Shown: positions 6,941 through 12,997 of the stretch, piece after piece
How positions within the stretch are numbered: position 1 is the first letter of the stretch
Layout of the letters: every line of letters begins with the position of its first letter
Source of the DNA: CAYUNA01 sp047629355
GTDB lineage: Bacteria > Bacteroidota > Bacteroidia > Chitinophagales > Saprospiraceae
Direction: 5' to 3'
DNA: 20,873 bases
Assembly: GCA_047629355.1 (NCBI GenBank)
Contig: JBLHWU010000115.1
Coordinates: forward strand, 1-20,873
Notes under the pieces: generated by a model
The model's database searches: none
Told to the model about the DNA's origin: nothing
Seen by the model: only the letters and a program-made list of their open reading frames with translations
Translations under genes and position numbers: made by a program

Positions 6941-7018
6941 AATGCAAAATTAATGCAAATAAGTTGCAATAAAGAATATTCTTCCTATATTTGCAACTGG
7001 AGTGCATTAAAATGCAAA
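6941..7018. promoter_or_regulatory. Divergent control region with repeated TGCAA-type motifs
   Basis: The plus-strand promoter for the 7092 gene is TTG at 6964-6966 and TATATTTG at 6986-6993 (19-bp spacing, a good Bacteroidota match). Around it are three copies of ATGCAAA (6942-6948, 6953-6959, 7012-7018), an inverted pair GTTGCAA/TTGCAAC (6963-6969 and 6991-6997) that overlaps both promoter elements, and the palindrome TGCATTaaAATGCA (7003-7016) at the expected start site. Such a cluster at the boundary of a Fur-type regulator and its divergent neighbour is a likely operator; the regulator's identity is inferred. The minus-strand TAATTTTG (6945-6952) may serve the regulator gene. Confidence 0.55.
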
Positions 7019-7066
7019 TATGTGGTTCAATTTCAAATGCATCCAATTTATATTGAGAGAATCTTG

Positions 7067-7083
7067 GAAGCTGTTTTAAAACA
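7067..7083 (+). repeat. Leader copy of a 17-bp repeat shared with the palindrome at 9426
   Basis: GAAGCTGTTTTAAAACA ends 8 bp before the lipoprotein start codon. It is identical to 9427-9443, where the same bases form most of a perfect 24-bp palindrome. Here the right arm is incomplete. Confidence 0.5.
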
Positions 7084-7091
7084 ATAAAAAA

Positions 7092-7529
7092 ATGAAAATC
7101 TTCAATGTATTTTTTTTAGCCTTCGCTACCTTCATATTAAGCTGTGTAGGTGCGAATCACGCTGATAATCCGCTGATGCAAAAAGCCTATGCTATACATC
7201 AGGAATCTTCCAAGATTGAGCAAGAAATTGCGCCGAAATTGGAAGAGTTGATTCAGCTAAAAAATAGTAAAAACACGGTCGGTACAAGACTGACAGAAAC
7301 GGAAATTAACCGCATCGAAAAGATTGAAGCAATGGAACATAGCCTAAAATCTTGGCAGAAAAATCTTCCTGACGTTCCTGAGTTTGAACAAGAACATCAG
7401 GCGCACGACGGCCCTTGCAATCACAGTCCAAAGTTAGAACTATTACCTGAAGATTGGGTGAAGGTTCAGCAAGAATTTAAAGACAGTATCTTGATGATTA
7501 AAGAACGAATAGAGGGAGTTTTGAAGTGA
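7092..7529 (+). CDS. Lipoprotein with His/Cys metal-binding-like cluster, unknown function
   Basis: 145 residues. A lipoprotein signal peptide (MKIFNVFFLAFATFILSC) ends at a lipobox with acylated C18. The mature part is mostly helical and charged (HQESSKIEQEIAPKLEELIQ, TEINRIEKIEAMEHSLKSW) and may form a coiled coil. It has a candidate metal site, H102, H105, C109 and H111, in the sequence EHQAHDGPCNHSPK. It is predicted to sit in the periplasm or outer membrane. It is the first gene of the cluster facing the Fur-family repressor, with the best promoter of the region directly upstream, so it is probably strongly metal-regulated. I recognise no family. A role in periplasmic zinc binding or relay is a guess from the His/Cys cluster and position. 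Confidence 0.75.
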   Translation: MKIFNVFFLAFATFILSCVGANHADNPLMQKAYAIHQESSKIEQEIAPKLEELIQLKNSKNTVGTRLTETEINRIEKIEAMEHSLKSWQKNLPDVPEFEQEHQAHDGPCNHSPKLELLPEDWVKVQQEFKDSILMIKERIEGVLK

Positions 7530-7663
7530 AAAAACAAAATAACTGTCGGAATTCGTCTAACGCAAGTTAGCGTATTGCTTAATAAAATCTAAATAATAGC
7601 GTCAATTCGAGGACTAGGGCGTTTACTCAAAATCATACTGAAAATATTTAATTTTACTACTTA

Positions 7664-8020
7664 ATGAAAAAATTACCTGCCATATTATTACTTACATTGG
7701 TGCTATTACCAGTCATTTGGAATGGGGTAAGCTTTTTTCATTTTATCGTCGAACACACCCATACTTTTTGTGGAAATGATGCTGACCATGAGCATTCATC
7801 GACTCATGATTGTTTAAATATTTACCACTTAACCGAATATCAAGACCACGAACAAATACTTGTTAAGACTGAATTTTTTGAATTAAAACAATACATCACT
7901 AATTATCCAACTTTAAATATTCCTATCTTATTATCTACTTCATCAGCAGTCAAATTTGAATCATCTTTCCTTTACGGCAAAATTCTCACCGACGGTATTT
8001 TCCGTCCTCCTATCGCCTAA
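7664..8020 (+). CDS. His-rich membrane-anchored or secreted small protein
   Basis: 118 residues. An N-terminal hydrophobic segment (PAILLLTLVLLPVIW, about 5-19) acts as signal or anchor and is followed by a dense His/Cys region at 26-62: H26, H31, H33, C36, H42, H44, H48, C50, H55 and H62. The remainder lacks membrane helices and ends DGIFRPPIA. Small His-rich proteins with an N-terminal anchor are a familiar accessory in metal-uptake loci, where they buffer or sense extracytoplasmic metal. That role is inferred here from composition and context, not from a named family. It lies 134 bp after the lipoprotein gene, separated by a spacer that includes a CTAAC/GTTAG hairpin (7557-7570). No exact TAnnTTTG element precedes it. 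Confidence 0.72.
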   Translation: MKKLPAILLLTLVLLPVIWNGVSFFHFIVEHTHTFCGNDADHEHSSTHDCLNIYHLTEYQDHEQILVKTEFFELKQYITNYPTLNIPILLSTSSAVKFESSFLYGKILTDGIFRPPIA

Positions 8021-8024
8021 CTTC

Positions 8025-8176
8025 TTACTCAATTGCTATTTTGTACCAATGTTCAAATTGGTAACAAGCGCGCGGGATTGTAATCTTTAAGCTAACAATC
8101 ACTACATCACGATGTTTCGTTTTTCGTCACTATCGGGAGTAGATTGGCATACATTGACTCATTTGCTATTGAGTAA
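8025..8176. repeat. Inverted repeats in the 288-bp spacer before the NTF2-like gene
   Basis: TTACTCAAT (8025-8033) pairs with ATTGAGTAA (8168-8176), enclosing 134 bp. Inside, TACCAAT (8044-8050) and ATTGGTA (8057-8063) form a tight 7-bp hairpin that could terminate or attenuate transcription from 7664-8020. No T-tract follows. The rest of 8021-8308 shows no gene. Confidence 0.35.
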
Positions 8177-8308
8177 TTAAAAGAATGGCTAAATGAATTG
8201 CATTGTTAAATCGCTCACAATGAATAAGTAGGTTTTCCTATTAAATTTAACTGTAATGATTTAGTCCTGTAACTATTCAACAATTATTTTACAAGTAAAA
8301 AAAATCAC

Positions 8309-8929
8309 ATGCAGAATGCTCGATTTTTTGATTCATCCAATCAAGGGTTCTATGCTGGGCTTATCAATAACATTTATGACTATTGGTATCAGCAATACAA
8401 AATAATGATACCAGATGACTTTGGTATCACTAACCTATTTAAAAAAGATAATTTTTTTTTTAGAAAAGAAGAAGTATTAGCAGTTCAAAATGAATGGGGT
8501 GCAGGGGTAGTTAAAATTGGTACGCTTAAAGACGACAGGGTTTCTTGTGAAGCTTTTACCAATGCATTTTTGGATAAATTATATGCTTTCGAGGCAGGCC
8601 CTGTTTTGTTTAAACCGACAAAATGCGCCGTCGAACAATTTAGACCTACCAAAGCCGAAGCAGCCTCCTATTTCATTGCGCGCGATGACCGTGCTTGTGA
8701 GGAAGACCAAGGATTCGCTATTGCGCCATGGACGAAGGTGAGATTCGAAAATTTTGACTTCATTTTAGAGGAAAATCGTGCCATTGCAATGGGTAATTAC
8801 TATTTCACCGCAGAAAATGGCAATGAGGAAAAAGTGGAATTCACTTTTGGTTATCAATTAATTGGCGGCGAATTGAAAATTAATTTGCATCATTCTTCTT
8901 TTCCCTACAATCCAAATCCATCAGCATAA
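8309..8929 (+). CDS. NTF2/SnoaL-like domain protein of unknown role
   Basis: 206 residues. The conserved-looking blocks are VLAVQNEWGAGVVKIGTL, ALDKLYAFEAGPVLFKPTK-like (observed FLDKLYAFEAGPVLFKPTK), FAIAPWTKVRF, AMGNYYFT and the end LKINLHHSSFPYNP. These match a family that I recall being labelled 'phosphoribosyl-AMP cyclohydrolase' in databases although it lacks the HisI zinc motifs. The pattern fits an NTF2-type fold, as in SnoaL-like or calcium/calmodulin kinase association-domain proteins. There is no clear signal peptide in this copy. The ATG at 8309 follows an A-rich leader. A run of ten T residues (8452-8461) encodes FFF inside the gene. The stop overlaps the next start by one base (TAATG), so the two are translationally coupled. 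Context suggests a metal-responsive role. Confidence 0.68.
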   Translation: MQNARFFDSSNQGFYAGLINNIYDYWYQQYKIMIPDDFGITNLFKKDNFFFRKEEVLAVQNEWGAGVVKIGTLKDDRVSCEAFTNAFLDKLYAFEAGPVLFKPTKCAVEQFRPTKAEAASYFIARDDRACEEDQGFAIAPWTKVRFENFDFILEENRAIAMGNYYFTAENGNEEKVEFTFGYQLIGGELKINLHHSSFPYNPNPSA

Positions 8930-9426
8930 TGAAAAAGTGTTTGTATTTTATTTGTCCAACTGATTTTCTTGAAACCGTTATTAATGGAGCATTCAATCAA
9001 GAAAATTATTATCTCAGTTCACTTGGGAACTCGATTACTTTTGATAATCAGATATTAAAGGAAACAAAAAAATTGATTCGCGAAAAGAATATTGACGAAC
9101 TCATTTTCGTGCTGTCAAACGAGAATCGCATTGTATTGGACGCATTAAGAAATCAACATTTCTCAATGATAAGAGGGTTAAATAAATTTTATAAACAAGT
9201 TGTCTGGCAACAGGAACAAATAGAAAGGTCATGGCAAACAAGGAACCCCCAATTGCTCACTTTTTCTTATCACCTAAATAATAAGATAAGGGAGTTGAAA
9301 CATGGGTTAAAAGATTTGACTAAAGACCAAATTAAAATAAGTGGTAAAATTTATAACAACCGAAAACACGTTTTTAGTAAAATATATCCCGATTCAATTT
9401 GTATGGACGACTCTAATCTTAATTGA
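8929..9426 (+). CDS. Orphan protein translationally coupled to the NTF2-like gene
   Basis: 165 residues beginning MKKCLYFICPTDFLETVIN. The first 85 residues look like an alpha/beta fold (strand CLYFICP, helix DFLETVI, then YYLSSLGNS, then strand DELIFVLSNENRIVLDAL). The second half is helical and basic (KFYKQVVWQQEQIERSWQ, NNKIRELKHGLKDL). The N-terminal pattern is faintly reminiscent of small carbonic-anhydrase-like Rossmann domains, but no C-x-D-x-R or H-x2-C zinc site is present, so no enzyme activity is assigned. The start overlaps the previous stop by one base, which implies a functional link with the NTF2-like protein. A perfect palindrome begins on its stop codon. Confidence 0.65.
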   Translation: MKKCLYFICPTDFLETVINGAFNQENYYLSSLGNSITFDNQILKETKKLIREKNIDELIFVLSNENRIVLDALRNQHFSMIRGLNKFYKQVVWQQEQIERSWQTRNPQLLTFSYHLNNKIRELKHGLKDLTKDQIKISGKIYNNRKHVFSKIYPDSICMDDSNLN

Positions 9427-9449
9427 GAAGCTGTTTTAAAACAGCTTCT
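9426..9449. repeat. Perfect 24-bp palindrome at the end of the orphan gene
   Basis: The sequence reads identically on both strands from 9426 to 9449, centred on TTTTAAAA, with arms AGAAGCTG and CAGCTTCT. It overlaps the final base of the stop codon. As RNA it would be a strong stem with a 4-nt UUAA loop, but no U-run follows, so it may be an mRNA-stabilising hairpin or a protein-binding site. Seventeen of its bases recur at 7067-7083. Confidence 0.6.
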
Positions 9450-9531
9450 GAGGATAATTTCACATTCTTTCAGAGTTTGCAAGCCGATAGTGGCGTGTAA
9501 ATCTCTTTTTGAAGAATAAAATAAGGACAAA

Positions 9532-10203
9532 ATGAATAGAAATTTGAAAGTCTTTTGCGCTGCAATTCTGATTGCCAGCCTGTTCACACAAGACGAAATC
9601 TGTAAACACCTGGGTTTTGGACAAGCGAGTTTCCATAATGAGGTAAAAGAACTTAAATCAGAAAGCGAACCAGTCAAAACATCTGGTGCTCACGAAGACG
9701 ATTACTACACAGATGAAACAATTTATCGTTGGGACGAACAGCTATTGGATTGGGTAGAGTCTGAAAAAAAGAAGGCGTTTCAAGCTAAATTAGTCAAGCA
9801 TACGACTACCAATCCGTCTTTATCAACTCTAATTGAGGTAGAATGGAAATCATTGATGGATATTGAATATAAGATGCGATACTTCAAGGAATTGAGCACA
9901 GAAATGTATGCTCCTATTTTTAATAAGGCGGTGAGACAACTTCACAAAAATGAGATTACTATCGGCGGTTATGTGATTCCTTTAGACCAAGAAGGAAAGT
10001 TGATGGCCTTGTCCTTTTATCCTTATTCTTCCTGTTTTTTTTGTGGAAAAGCAAGTCCTGCTTCTGTAATCAGTATGTATGTAAAGGACAAAGAAAAATT
10101 CTATGAAATGGATACGTACAAGGAGTTCAAGGGTGTCTTGCATTTAAATCATGATGACCCCAACGAATTTTACTACGTCCTTCGGGATGCTGAAGAATTA
10201 TAA
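9532..10203 (+). CDS. DUF3299-like exported protein with CFFC motif
   Basis: 223 residues. The N-terminal hydrophobic stretch (VFCAAILIASLFT) suggests a signal anchor. A variable charged region (40-105) is followed by a conserved-looking domain: ITIGGYVIPLD (142-152), LSFYPYSSCFFCGKASPASV (160-179, with C168 and C171 forming CxxC) and KGVLHLNHDDPNEFYYVLRDAEEL (200-223). The GYVIPL...PYxxC pattern fits my recollection of DUF3299-type periplasmic proteins; in this subgroup the Cys pair could bind metal or be redox-active. The biochemical function is unknown. A TTTG at about 9475 lies a suitable distance before a T-rich segment, but there is no exact -7 element. The gene precedes the DUF1826/COG0523 pair by 27 bp and is probably in the same operon. 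Confidence 0.68.
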   Translation: MNRNLKVFCAAILIASLFTQDEICKHLGFGQASFHNEVKELKSESEPVKTSGAHEDDYYTDETIYRWDEQLLDWVESEKKKAFQAKLVKHTTTNPSLSTLIEVEWKSLMDIEYKMRYFKELSTEMYAPIFNKAVRQLHKNEITIGGYVIPLDQEGKLMALSFYPYSSCFFCGKASPASVISMYVKDKEKFYEMDTYKEFKGVLHLNHDDPNEFYYVLRDAEEL

Positions 10204-10230
10204 ATTTTTCAAAAATTTTAAACGATAAAT

Positions 10231-10875
10231 ATGGTACAGACAAGCTATCAATATGCAAATGCAGTTATCAGCGATGATTACAAAAATTTGCAAGGCATTC
10301 ATTTACAATACAAAAATATTGCGATTTATGAACGGGATATTTATTTTTTAAAAAGCGAACTGAATCTACTTGCTCAACAAGCAATTGAATGTCGGGCAAG
10401 TGGTACAATAGAGGAAATTTTATCCGTATTGAAAGCTTATTTCGATAACAATCTATCCGAATGTCCTTCCGTATTGAAAGACATTTCGGAAGTTTTAGGG
10501 CTATTCAATAGAACGACTCAGGCTTCTTCTTTTCGTCTCCTTTTTAGTAAAGTAAATACGAATATGTGTCGCAAATTTCATACAGACATCAACAATTTAC
10601 GACTGCTGTGTACTTATGCTGGACCTGGCACGCTTTGGGTTCCCGACGAGGCCATTGACGATAGGGCCTTGAGAAGAAATGGAAAAAACCATGAAATTGT
10701 CCGGGATGAACAGCAAATTCAGCAGGTTCAAACGGGCGATGTCGCCATTTTGAAAGGAGCTTTATACCCTGATGCACAGCCAATTTTGCATCGAAGCCCC
10801 ACGATTGAGGAGACTGGAGAAACCCGAATTTTATTAAGAATTGATACAAACGAACCTTTAAATTTTTTGATATGA
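10231..10875 (+). CDS. DUF1826 domain protein
   Basis: 214 residues. The signature KFHTDINNLRLLCTYAGPGTLWVPDEA (115-141) and the later VQTGDVAILKG...PILHRSPT (about 166-191) identify the DUF1826 family, whose genes are often paired with COG0523 GTPases. The biochemical role is not established. H117-x-D119 followed by H187 and R199 or R203 resembles the Fe(II)/2-oxoglutarate dioxygenase arrangement, a suggestion drawn from the sequence alone. The N-terminal half is helical (ELNLLAQQAIECRASGTIEEILSV). No signal peptide is present, so it is cytosolic. Its stop overlaps the start of the GTPase gene by four bases (ATGA), which indicates tight translational coupling and supports joint action in metal handling. 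Confidence 0.82.
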   Translation: MVQTSYQYANAVISDDYKNLQGIHLQYKNIAIYERDIYFLKSELNLLAQQAIECRASGTIEEILSVLKAYFDNNLSECPSVLKDISEVLGLFNRTTQASSFRLLFSKVNTNMCRKFHTDINNLRLLCTYAGPGTLWVPDEAIDDRALRRNGKNHEIVRDEQQIQQVQTGDVAILKGALYPDAQPILHRSPTIEETGETRILLRIDTNEPLNFLI

Positions 10876-12098
10876 TTACCAATAAAAAATTACCTGTTAC
10901 TGTCCTCAGCGGCTTTTTGGGTGCAGGAAAAACTACGTTGCTCAACCATGTTTTACACAACAAAGAGGGCTTGAAAGTCGCCGTCATTGTCAATGATATG
11001 AGTGAAGTAAATGTCGATGCAAACCTGGTGAAAAGCGAAAATGTGCTTTCTCGAACTGAAGAAAAATTAGTAGAAATGAGCAACGGCTGCATCTGTTGTA
11101 CGCTGCGGGAAGACTTAATGATTGAAGTGGAACGACTTGCCAAAGAGAATCGATTTGACTACTTATTGATTGAAAGTACGGGCATTAGTGAACCTGTTCC
11201 TGTGGCGCAAACCTTCAGTTTTGTGGATGAAGAAAATGGGATTGACCTCTCGAAATGGAGTTATGTTGATACTATGGTCACAGTGGTAGATGCATTCAAT
11301 TTTTTCAAGGATTTTGGTAGCCCTGAAACTTTGATGGATAGAAAATTGACCGATATTGATGGAGATGTCCGTACCATCGTCAATTTATTGACCGACCAAA
11401 TAGAGTTTGCCAATGTTATCGTTATTAACAAAACGGATTTGGTATCAAAAGAAAACCTTGGATTGCTGAAAGCGACTATTCACAAACTCAATCCTTCTGC
11501 TAAAATTATTACCTCCTCCTTTAGTAAAGTGCCACCCAAAAATATTTTAAATACGGGGCTTTTCAATTTTGCAGAAGCGGAACAAAGTCCAGGCTGGATT
11601 GAAGAACTCAACAAGGAGGAACACACGCCCGAAACGGAAGAATACGGCATTAGTTCTTTTGTTTTTCGCAGCAAAAAACCGTTTCATCCAACTCGTTTTT
11701 GGAAGTATATTCAAGTTATGTTTCCTACCTCCGTCATCCGCAGCAAAGGGCTTTTTTGGTTAGCCTCTCGTCCTGAACAAGCGTTGATTTGGGGGCAAGC
11801 GGGTGGTTCTTTACGGGCGGATAGTGCAGGTGTTTGGTGGGACAGCATGCTTTATCAACAGCGAATTCAATATGTTTCCTTTGTCGAAAATCAGAAAGAA
11901 ATTGAATCGGAGTGGAGTGCAAAATTTGGGGATAGAAAAAATGAAATTGTTTTTATCGGTCAAAATTTGGACGAAACTGAAATTAGAAAAGAGCTAGACT
12001 ATTGCCTTTTAACGGAGGAAGAATTAAAAAGTGAACGTTGGAAAGAAGGTTATGAAGATGAATGGCCCGTAGCGAAAGCGTATGCTTTACAGAGCTAA
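10872..12098 (+). CDS. COG0523-family (CobW/ZigA/YciC-type) metal-chaperone GTPase
   Basis: 408 residues of the G3E GTPase class. Visible motifs are Walker A GFLGAGKTT (14-22), the metal-binding CxCC C73-I-C75-C76 in SNGCICC, the Walker-B-like ESTGISEP (101-108), the guanine-specificity motif NKTD (186-189), and a CobW C-terminal domain (about 260-400) with SSFVFRSKKPFHPTRFW. Proteins of this type deliver zinc (or cobalt) to target enzymes and are commonly repressed by Zur. The absence of a cobalamin gene nearby and the Fur-type regulator favour zinc over cobalt. It overlaps the DUF1826 gene upstream and is followed 13 bp later by the MerC-like gene, so the three form one operon. Its precise client protein cannot be deduced. 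Confidence 0.93.
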   Translation: MITNKKLPVTVLSGFLGAGKTTLLNHVLHNKEGLKVAVIVNDMSEVNVDANLVKSENVLSRTEEKLVEMSNGCICCTLREDLMIEVERLAKENRFDYLLIESTGISEPVPVAQTFSFVDEENGIDLSKWSYVDTMVTVVDAFNFFKDFGSPETLMDRKLTDIDGDVRTIVNLLTDQIEFANVIVINKTDLVSKENLGLLKATIHKLNPSAKIITSSFSKVPPKNILNTGLFNFAEAEQSPGWIEELNKEEHTPETEEYGISSFVFRSKKPFHPTRFWKYIQVMFPTSVIRSKGLFWLASRPEQALIWGQAGGSLRADSAGVWWDSMLYQQRIQYVSFVENQKEIESEWSAKFGDRKNEIVFIGQNLDETEIRKELDYCLLTEEELKSERWKEGYEDEWPVAKAYALQS

Positions 12099-12111
12099 AA
12101 ATTAAAATTAA

Positions 12112-12534
12112 ATGAATATCAATACTACAATTACAAGTTCTTCCAATAACAAATCAGACTTGTTTGGTGCATTAGCAAGCAGCCTCTGTATGGTTCACTG
12201 TTTAATAACACCCTTAATTTTTGTGGTGCAAGTCTGCACCGCCAGTTGTTGTGCGGCTGCGCCCTGGTGGTGGCGTCTTATAGATTATATATTTTTAGTT
12301 ATTTCCATTGCCACCATTTATTATACTGCCAAAAGAACCTCTCTTCAGTGGATGCCAAAGGCTTTATACATCAGCTGGGGTGTTTTAGCTTTTTTAATTT
12401 TTAATGAAGGATTGAACTGGCTAACTATTCCGCATGTCTTTGTTTATTTGCCTGCATTTAGCTTGGTTTTTCTGCATTTGTACAATCGGAAGTATTGTCG
12501 ATGTGAAACGAAGGAATGTTGTGTAACTGAATAG
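12112..12534 (+). CDS. MerC-like small integral membrane protein, Cys-rich
   Basis: 140 residues. The N-terminal segment SDLFGALASSLCMVHCLITP contains C26-x3-C30, the cysteine pair characteristic of MerC-family inner-membrane metal transporters, and there are about four hydrophobic helices (roughly 32-45, 55-72, 84-98 and 107-124). Additional cysteines lie at C42, C46 and C47, and a cytoplasmic-looking tail carries C129, C131, C136 and C137. MerC proteins classically move Hg(II); in a locus with a Fur-type regulator and a zinc chaperone GTPase, transport of zinc or another soft metal is more likely. It is the last gene of the cluster, and a long hairpin starts 2 bp after its stop. The Cys-rich tail might pass metal to the COG0523 protein, which is speculative. 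Confidence 0.82.
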   Translation: MNINTTITSSSNNKSDLFGALASSLCMVHCLITPLIFVVQVCTASCCAAAPWWWRLIDYIFLVISIATIYYTAKRTSLQWMPKALYISWGVLAFLIFNEGLNWLTIPHVFVYLPAFSLVFLHLYNRKYCRCETKECCVTE

Positions 12535-12535
12535 A

Positions 12536-12596
12536 GGGGTAGTTACAGAATACGTGTAAAAAGTTGTCACGAAAACAGCGATTCTGTAACTACCCC
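12536..12596 (+). terminator. Perfect 16-bp stem downstream of MerC-like gene
   Basis: GGGGTAGTTACAGAAT (12536-12551) pairs without mismatch to 12581-12596. The 29-nt loop itself contains a CGTG/CACG mini-stem (12553-12556 and 12568-12571). It starts right after the stop codon and probably ends or stabilises the operon transcript. No U-tract follows, so intrinsic termination is uncertain. Confidence 0.55.
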
Positions 12597-12997
12597 TTAT
12601 TGGGGGGTCAGTAAAAATCGTAGCGGGGGGCAATGGCGGTGGAATATGCACTATCGAATCAAAATAGATAAAAAATTTAGAATTGTTCAAAAAACTAAAC
12701 AAGGACAACCCTTTTATTATACTGTAGTAAAATACATTACCTACGCTCCTTCCTAAATACATACACTTGATAATCAATTAGTTATGATGGAAAAGAGTTG
12801 TAGAAGTTCGGTAAAAAGTACGAAATAACCAATTCCTTAACAGCACTTTCTGTTCTAACATTACTCGTACCCCGTACCCCGCGAATTGAGGATTAGTCGA
12901 ACTTCTGTTCGAAGAATGTTAAATGTTTAGCAAATAGCAAATGTTAAAATTTTGGCGGATTTTACACGATTAGTTGTCAGACCTCAATAGGCATAAG
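12597..12997. other. Intergenic region between the metal cluster and the glucan locus
   Basis: About 400 bp without a firm gene. It contains two G6 runs (12602-12607 and 12625-12630), a possible 36-residue open frame (12646-12756), a direct repeat in CGTACCCCGTACCCC (12866-12880), and a small inverted repeat TCGAACttctGTTCGA (12897-12912) that might end the minus-strand GH3 transcript. No promoter was recognised. Confidence 0.5.
12646..12756 (+). CDS. Possible 36-residue basic peptide or gene remnant
   Basis: The frame starts MHYRIKIDKKFRIVQKTKQ and ends KYITYAPS. It is open upstream into the G-rich segment, has no clear ribosome-binding site and matches no family that I know. The composition (basic, aromatic, beta-like) is protein-like, so it may be a real small protein or the end of a decayed gene. 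Confidence is low. Confidence 0.2.
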   Translation: MHYRIKIDKKFRIVQKTKQGQPFYYTVVKYITYAPS

